Below are positions 6,557 through 11,744 of a DNA stretch of 15,854 nucleotides, piece after piece. The first letter of the stretch is position 1; each line of letters opens with the position of its first letter. The stretch is taken from assembly GCA_013138615.1 (NCBI GenBank), contig WTCK01000078.1, forward strand, positions 1-15,854, in the 5' to 3' direction. A program made the position numbers and the translations under genes. Under the pieces are notes generated by a model that was not told the DNA's origin, ran no database searches, and was given only the letters and a program-made list of their open reading frames with translations. The stretch is from Candidatus Thorarchaeota archaeon. Its GTDB lineage: Archaea; Asgardarchaeota; Thorarchaeia; Thorarchaeales; Thorarchaeaceae.

Positions 6557-7342
6557 TTGAAACGTGCAGAAACCAAACGCAAACAGATAGACGACAAGCT
6601 AGAGCGCCGTAGGATGAAGCGCAGAAAAGATGCTGATGAGCTCAAGGTAGTTGAAGGCGTAATCGATCCGCCCACTTTGAAGATTCTCTACAAGTTGTTC
6701 AACCGCGGAGTGATTCATGAGCTGCATGGTGCTATCAGCACAGGAAAGGAGGCTAATGTGTATCGAGGTGTAGATCCCGAAGGCAACTCGGTTGCAGTCA
6801 AGATATACAGAATAACCACTGCAGAAACCAATTGGATGCGTGAGTACATCGTTGGCGATCCTCGGTTTCAGCGCGTAGCCAAGCGAAGTCGGTCTCTGAT
6901 TCCGCAGTGGGCAATGAAAGAATACAAGAACCTGATGCGTTATCACGAGGCTGGAATCAGGGTTCCAAAACCACTAGGCATTGAGCGCAATGTCTTAGTC
7001 ATGGAGTTCATCGGAGATGAACAGGGTTTTCCTGCGCCATTACTCAAAAATGTCGTGCTAGAATCCCCAGTTGAAGTCTTCAATCAGTTGATTGAGATAA
7101 TCGAGCAAGGTTACAAGGAAACCAGCCTTGTACATGCAGACCTTAGTGAGTACAATATATTATGGCTAGATGAGCCTGTTATCATCGACGTTTCTCAGGC
7201 TGTACTTAAAGGTCACACTGGCGCTAAACGGTACCTGTTCCGTGACATTCAAAACATAACCCAATATTTTAGGAAGCTAGGGGTCGAAACAGAAGATCCT
7301 AAGACCATAACCAAGTATATTCTCTCTTCTGGTGAGAAATGA
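6557..7342 (+). CDS. rio1: RIO1 family atypical serine kinase/ATPase
   Basis: 261 residues from TTG 6557, with GGAGTGA at 6541-6547 as ribosome binding site. RIO1 acts in late maturation of the small ribosomal subunit. A basic N-terminal segment (1-30) precedes the kinase fold. Visible motifs are the flexible P-loop STGKEANVY (61-69), ATP-anchoring K82 (VAVKIYR), the RIO1 signature PQWAMKEYKNL with E122, hinge VMEFIG (148-153), catalytic loop HADLSEYN with D195, and the metal-binding IDVSQAV with D211. It lacks the N-terminal winged helix of RIO2, and the STGKEANVY loop is the RIO1 form. The stop TGA (7340-7342) is one base before the ATG of the KH gene, indicating translational coupling. Confidence 0.96.
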   Translation: MKRAETKRKQIDDKLERRRMKRRKDADELKVVEGVIDPPTLKILYKLFNRGVIHELHGAISTGKEANVYRGVDPEGNSVAVKIYRITTAETNWMREYIVGDPRFQRVAKRSRSLIPQWAMKEYKNLMRYHEAGIRVPKPLGIERNVLVMEFIGDEQGFPAPLLKNVVLESPVEVFNQLIEIIEQGYKETSLVHADLSEYNILWLDEPVIIDVSQAVLKGHTGAKRYLFRDIQNITQYFRKLGVETEDPKTITKYILSSGEK

Positions 7343-7343
7343 G

Positions 7344-7907
7344 ATGCGGTATAGCGAAACTGTCAGAGTGCCCGCCGAAAGGCTTGGCGTTATTGTTGGA
7401 CGGAACGGGCGAGTGAGGAAGCGGGTTCAAAAACTCACTAATGTTAAGATAGAGGTAAATCAGGAAGGTATTGTGACCATTACCAGCCCCGAGAAGACCG
7501 AGGATCCTGTGCTTGCCTGGAAGGCACGTGACATGATTCGCGCAATGGCTCGAGGCTTTAGTCCGAAGAGGGCGCTTTCGCTTATTGATGAGGACACTCG
7601 ACTAGTTGTAATATCATTGCGCGACGCTGTGGGGACATCACCGAACCAGCTGAAGCGTGTAGCTGGCAGAATAATCGGTGAGAATGGTCGCACCCGCAGA
7701 GCCATTGAAGAGATTACAGAAACCAAGATTTCGGTCTACGGTCGTACAGTTTCAGTGATTGGTGCCGACCCTGGGCTTGAGTTCTCAAGTCGCGCAATAG
7801 ACATGCTCATTGGAGGTGCCCCCCACGGCACAGTTTACAGGTATCTTGAGAAGATGCGCAGAGAGATGAATCGTCAGAAGGCAGAGCTATGGGAAGAGGA
7901 CTTCTGA
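7344..7907 (+). CDS. Two-KH-domain protein, Dim2/Pno1-like
   Basis: 187 residues from ATG 7344. KH1 has the loop VGRNG (18-22) and KH2 has IIGENGRTRRAIEE (110-123). This tandem KH arrangement with C-terminal PHGTVYRYLEKMRREM is the archaeal relative of Dim2/Pno1 (Krr1 family), an RNA-binding factor at the 3' end of small-subunit rRNA. Its position directly after rio1 is conserved in many archaea and fits joint action in small-subunit maturation. A GTG at 7332 would add four residues, but it starts inside the GGTGAG ribosome binding site (7331-7336) that serves the ATG at normal distance. Confidence 0.93.
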   Translation: MRYSETVRVPAERLGVIVGRNGRVRKRVQKLTNVKIEVNQEGIVTITSPEKTEDPVLAWKARDMIRAMARGFSPKRALSLIDEDTRLVVISLRDAVGTSPNQLKRVAGRIIGENGRTRRAIEEITETKISVYGRTVSVIGADPGLEFSSRAIDMLIGGAPHGTVYRYLEKMRREMNRQKAELWEEDF

Positions 7908-7921
7908 GCGCTGTAATACCT

Positions 7922-7933
7922 CGTCTAATATGA
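7922..7933 (+). promoter_or_regulatory. TATA-like box upstream of top6B
   Basis: CGTCTAATATGA in the 54-base gap lies 30-40 bases before the top6B ATG and could give a nearly leaderless top6BA mRNA. The T5 run at ~7942-7946 falls between box and start codon. There is no GGTG-type ribosome binding site directly before the ATG, which fits a leaderless start. Confidence 0.35.
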
Positions 7934-7961
7934 AGTTGAACGCTTTTTCATTCGGAACAGT

Positions 7962-9479
7962 ATGAATCAAGATAACTCCCTACACGGGGAATTTAGCAGC
8001 ATCTCACCTGCAGAGTTCTTCTATCGCAATCGCCAGATGGCAGGCTTTGGCAATCCGAGTCAGGCTGTGTATTCGACAGTTAGGGAGTTAGTGGAGAACA
8101 GCATTGATGCATGCGAGGAGGCACGCAGGCAGCCTGATGTGCGAGTGAGCATAGACGAGGAGCGGTCCGGTATTGTACGGATCACGGTGTCTGACAATGG
8201 CACTGGAGTTCCCTACGGCGAAGTTCCAAACGCCTTCGCTCGGGTGCTCTATGGTGATAAATTTACAGCTCGACAGAGGCGTGGAACCTTTGGTCTCGGA
8301 GTGACCATGGCGGTGCTCTACGGACAAATCACAACGGACTCTCCTGTGATTGTAATGACTCAAACTAGTCACACAACTGGAAGGTCCTACCAGCTTCTCA
8401 TCGACATTGAAAACAATCAGCCCGTGATTCTATCTGACGAATCACATGAGCGAGAAGGCCTAGGCACTGAGGTAACAATCAGGCTCAAGGGCGATCTCAA
8501 CCGATCGAGAGAACGCATTTACGATTATCTACAACTGACTACAGTGGCTTCTCCGCATGCAAACATGGAACTTGTAATCAACGGGTCCTCTATAATGAGG
8601 ATGGGCTGGTGGCACCAGATGCTTCCAGCACCAACCATAGCATCAAAACCACATCCTCATGGTGCTGATTTGGAGTTGCTTCGGCGGCTTGTTGCAGACA
8701 CCGGTGAGCGGAGTATCCACGATTTCTTGGTTGAATCATTTCAAAGGATGGGAACACGTACTGCAACGCGTTTCCTCAAGTTCTTGGCGATCAATCCTCG
8801 ACAGGTTGTGAATACACTTAGTCGGGGCGATCTATCTCGTCTTAGCTCTGCACTTCGCTCCTTTGACGGACTCGGTCGTCCGGATAGCAAATGTCTCAGT
8901 CCGATTGGAAAAGATGCCTTTCTTGCATCAGTTGAATCTGTATTCGCCCCATCATCTCTGACCTACGGAAGCAGAGAGCCTACCGAGTGGAATGGCAATG
9001 CATTCATTGTTGAGGGCGTTGCAGCGATTGGTACGGGCGCACGTGCGGCCGAGGTTCCTACACTGTACAGATTTGCCAACCGGGTTCCTCTCTTGTACGA
9101 CAGTGGTGATGATGTTCTTACAAGGATGCTGAAAAAGGTAAACTGGACCAAATATGGGGTCGCTTCGACCACTCCCGTTTCAATCTTCCTTCATCTCTGC
9201 TCGACGAGAATTCCCTTCAAAGCCGCCGGAAAACAATCGATTGCTTCTTTGCCAGAGATCGAGCACGAAACGCTCTCGTTGCTTAGAGAATTAGGAAGAA
9301 GCCTGAAGAAGACTCTGAAGGGGAACGAACGTTCGGTGCGCGATGCGCAGAAAAAACGCGAATTTGACAAGGCAATGAAACAGGTGGCACAGTTCAGTGC
9401 GGAATTGGCAGAATGCGATGCGATTCCATCAACTACTGAACTCGTTCACAGACTGTTCGAGGTGGGCCATCATGTCTGA
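7962..9479 (+). CDS. top6B: DNA topoisomerase VI subunit B
   Basis: 505 residues, close to the usual ~510-540. Topo VI is the archaeal type IIB enzyme that passes one DNA duplex through another; subunit B is the ATPase. The Bergerat ATP fold has RELVENSIDA with N46 and D49, DNGTG (78-82) and RRGTFGLG (106-113). The helix-two-turn-helix domain spans about 228-310, followed by the transducer domain with K424 in GKQSIA, where the family's switch lysine is expected. The start ATG is followed by FSSISPAEFFYRNRQMAGF, a typical Top6B N-terminus. The stop overlaps top6A by eight bases. Confidence 0.97.
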   Translation: MNQDNSLHGEFSSISPAEFFYRNRQMAGFGNPSQAVYSTVRELVENSIDACEEARRQPDVRVSIDEERSGIVRITVSDNGTGVPYGEVPNAFARVLYGDKFTARQRRGTFGLGVTMAVLYGQITTDSPVIVMTQTSHTTGRSYQLLIDIENNQPVILSDESHEREGLGTEVTIRLKGDLNRSRERIYDYLQLTTVASPHANMELVINGSSIMRMGWWHQMLPAPTIASKPHPHGADLELLRRLVADTGERSIHDFLVESFQRMGTRTATRFLKFLAINPRQVVNTLSRGDLSRLSSALRSFDGLGRPDSKCLSPIGKDAFLASVESVFAPSSLTYGSREPTEWNGNAFIVEGVAAIGTGARAAEVPTLYRFANRVPLLYDSGDDVLTRMLKKVNWTKYGVASTTPVSIFLHLCSTRIPFKAAGKQSIASLPEIEHETLSLLRELGRSLKKTLKGNERSVRDAQKKREFDKAMKQVAQFSAELAECDAIPSTTELVHRLFEVGHHV

Positions 9480-10524
9480 TCAGTCCAAGTCGCTAAGCGC
9501 CCTCAAAGACCTCGGAACTGCCATAGTCCAGTCAATCGATAACGAAGAATTCCCAACGCTTGAATTTCCCGGTCGCGGGACTGGGAATCTCGTATATGAT
9601 GAAGAGAGTAAGCAATTTGTGCTTGGCAATGCCCGAGTCATAAGGGACTCTAGCAATCTTCGCCATATCAAGAGTTTCACACAACTTGTTTGGATCGCTT
9701 CCTATGCCAAACAACTACTACAGGCTGGCAGAACCTCTTCCCTAAGAGACCTTTACTACTCAAGCGAAGCATTCGGCGTAGAATTCACAGACCAAGCTGA
9801 ATCAGATCGAACTGTGACAGATCTTGAGTGTTTGATGGGTCTTGCTAGAGAAGCATTTGGTGTGTTTCCGGAGGAGCGCTCGTCAATCTATGGTCAGGTG
9901 ACAATGCGCTACACTGTGGCGGGGTATGAAGGACGGGATGTGAACCTCACACTCAGCCCTGATGGACTACCGATAGGTCCAGCACTAGTAACAGCGGACC
10001 CGGTCGAATCCAAGGCTGATTTGATTCTAGCGGTTGAATCCGGAGGCATATTCTCTCGTCTGATTGAAACAAGAGCTTGGGAACGTTTCAAAGCAGTATT
10101 GATACACTTGGGAGGTCAGCCCCCACGAGCCACGCGTCGGTTGATACGTCGATTACATGACGACCTGGATTTACCTGTGTACGTCTTCACAGATGGAGAT
10201 CCCTGGGGAATGCATATTGCACGAGTTATCTCCACGGGCAGTGCCAACGCCGCGCACATCAGGGGGCTAACAACTCCGGATGCGGAATGGATTGGAGTCA
10301 CGGCTGATGATATATCCAAATACTCCTTACCATCGGAGCCGCTGAACAATGCTGACCTGAAGCGCCTAGACGAGCTCTCAAGAGACGTAAGATATGCTGA
10401 CTCCATATGGCAAGACCACATCCGTGATTTTCGTCAGTTGCAGAGGAAGGCGGAACAACAAGCATTCAGTAGGCATGGTATGGACTATGTTGTGGATAAG
10501 TATCTCCCAGAGAAAATCCACTAA
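9472..10524 (+). CDS. top6A: DNA topoisomerase VI subunit A (Spo11 homologue)
   Basis: 350 residues from ATG 9472. Subunit A cleaves both DNA strands through a tyrosine and pairs with subunit B as A2B2. The winged-helix CAP domain carries LRDLYYSSEAF with Y95/Y96; by family convention the second is catalytic. The Toprim domain shows E189 (AVESGG) and D241/D243 (FTDGDPWG). The start is chosen from GGTGGG at 9461-9466, the eight-base overlap with top6B, and the MSDQSKSLSALKDLG beginning; the frame is open upstream but lies within top6B. It is slightly shorter than the usual ~365-390. The stop overlaps the stop of the convergent glycan gene. Confidence 0.96.
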   Translation: MSDQSKSLSALKDLGTAIVQSIDNEEFPTLEFPGRGTGNLVYDEESKQFVLGNARVIRDSSNLRHIKSFTQLVWIASYAKQLLQAGRTSSLRDLYYSSEAFGVEFTDQAESDRTVTDLECLMGLAREAFGVFPEERSSIYGQVTMRYTVAGYEGRDVNLTLSPDGLPIGPALVTADPVESKADLILAVESGGIFSRLIETRAWERFKAVLIHLGGQPPRATRRLIRRLHDDLDLPVYVFTDGDPWGMHIARVISTGSANAAHIRGLTTPDAEWIGVTADDISKYSLPSEPLNNADLKRLDELSRDVRYADSIWQDHIRDFRQLQRKAEQQAFSRHGMDYVVDKYLPEKIH

Positions 10525-11618
10525 AACAACCCAACTCCCCACGGGTATGCTATGAGAAGAAGGAATACTGTTCCATATGCCAAGAGCGCTTGGAAGATGA
10601 CGAGAAGAAGCACATTCTTCTTTTCGGTCATGTTCTTGAAAAAGTGAGGTAGCACCCAGTACATGGTGAATGGGCCGACTACTTCTAAAGTTCCATCTTC
10701 TCTGGGGCTGGCAAACTTAACGTAATCCATTCCAGTCTTTTTCACATGGATCCTATATATTATGTAAAGCAGGAAGTTCACTGCAAAGGGTGCAAAGATG
10801 ATAATTGCAAGCCTATCCATGTTCCCCAGAATCAATGCCACAGCAATTGCTGCGCCAATTGGCAGTCTCCCAACATCACCTGGCAGAATCTTTGCGGGGT
10901 ATTTGTTGTAAATAAGAAACGCCAACACCGCGCCCAGTAGAGCGGCCGCAACTGTACCGGAATCTAGCTGGCTCTGCATGATTGCCTTCCCTGTGAATAG
11001 CGGAAGAAGAATCACGTATGAAACGACGGCTGACGAGTTCACAGCCGCCAACCCCGCCTCCAATCCATTCATGCCCCCGTACATGTTAGTGGAGTCGATG
11101 ATGAATGTCATTATCAATGGCACGATAATCAATGGATAGAGAGCTCCGAATTCTATCGTTCCTAGGAAGGGAATCGATATGGTGGTCGTGCCCACAGCCA
11201 TCACAGCCATTGGAATTGAAGCGAGAAGTGGAAGTGCTATCTTTGTTCTGGTTCTGAAATCTAGATTATCATCTAGAAGTCCAATCATGCCTGCCATCAG
11301 TATTGATACCAGTGCAGCTAAGAGCGCTGGATCTACTGCCTCAGCCCTGATGAACGTGATGTAGCCGATGATAACTAGCAAACTTGTCACAATCGCGAAG
11401 AGGACTATGTAGCCACCCCCCTTGGGCACCTCCGGCTTCGCCGATTTATGCACGTCAATCCCCACTTTGCCCTTCTCTTTGAGGGTTCGGATTGTGGTGG
11501 GCATTGCTAGGAGAACAATGAGGAATGCGATTATGACAGCAACAACGATTTCGAACAACCGGATTATCTCCTCATATCCAGCCCATTTACCATCCGTTTT
11601 ACACTTTTCGGACCGCAT
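10521..11618 (-). CDS. GlcNAc-1-phosphate transferase, GPT/ALG7/MraY superfamily
   Basis: 365 residues with about ten hydrophobic helices (roughly 18-40, 70-90, 97-115, 126-146, 158-175, 188-208, 222-238, 252-268, 270-290, 335-358), as in GPT/MraY enzymes. They transfer a sugar-1-phosphate from UDP-sugar to a polyprenyl (dolichyl) phosphate on the cytoplasmic membrane face. Catalytic motifs are DDNLD (116-120), NMYGGMNGLEAG (178-189) and PGDVG (246-250), plus VPKGGG near 64-69. The NGLE form and the neighbouring ribophorin-like gene favour the GPT/ALG7 type that begins lipid-linked N-glycans over MraY, since archaea lack murein. The exact sugar is not determined. A hydrophilic ~15-residue N-terminus precedes helix 1. 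The ATG at 11618 lies ~35 bases from its TATA box; the stop overlaps that of top6A. Confidence 0.92.
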   Translation of the reverse strand: MRSEKCKTDGKWAGYEEIIRLFEIVVAVIIAFLIVLLAMPTTIRTLKEKGKVGIDVHKSAKPEVPKGGGYIVLFAIVTSLLVIIGYITFIRAEAVDPALLAALVSILMAGMIGLLDDNLDFRTRTKIALPLLASIPMAVMAVGTTTISIPFLGTIEFGALYPLIIVPLIMTFIIDSTNMYGGMNGLEAGLAAVNSSAVVSYVILLPLFTGKAIMQSQLDSGTVAAALLGAVLAFLIYNKYPAKILPGDVGRLPIGAAIAVALILGNMDRLAIIIFAPFAVNFLLYIIYRIHVKKTGMDYVKFASPREDGTLEVVGPFTMYWVLPHFFKNMTEKKNVLLLVIFQALLAYGTVFLLLIAYPWGVGLF

Positions 11619-11647
11619 TAATCACAGTACGAAGATTTCCTTGCCGA

Positions 11648-11662
11648 AATCTATTTTAACAG
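11648..11662. promoter_or_regulatory. AT-rich TATA element in the GPT/ribophorin divergent gap
   Basis: The 126-base gap 11619-11744 holds one strong AT element. On the minus strand it reads GTTAAAATAGAT and suits the GPT-like gene, with a start point near 11628, ten bases before the ATG. On the plus strand CTATTTTAAC could serve the ribophorin-like gene with a ~60-base leader. No better plus-strand TATA box is seen nearer 11745. GGTGAT (11734-11739) is the ribosome binding site for the TTG at 11745. Confidence 0.45.
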
Positions 11663-11744
11663 ACCAGAAGTTGGGGCGCAATGTTTGCGGTCCAGTGAGA
11701 CCTGAGACTGCACATCATGAACGCATCAAATTCGGTGATTCATA

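Noticed and set aside
9397..9471. Upstream start for top6A
   Set aside because: The extension is the out-of-frame reading of top6B. GGTGGG before ATG 9472 and the family N-terminus support the shorter protein.
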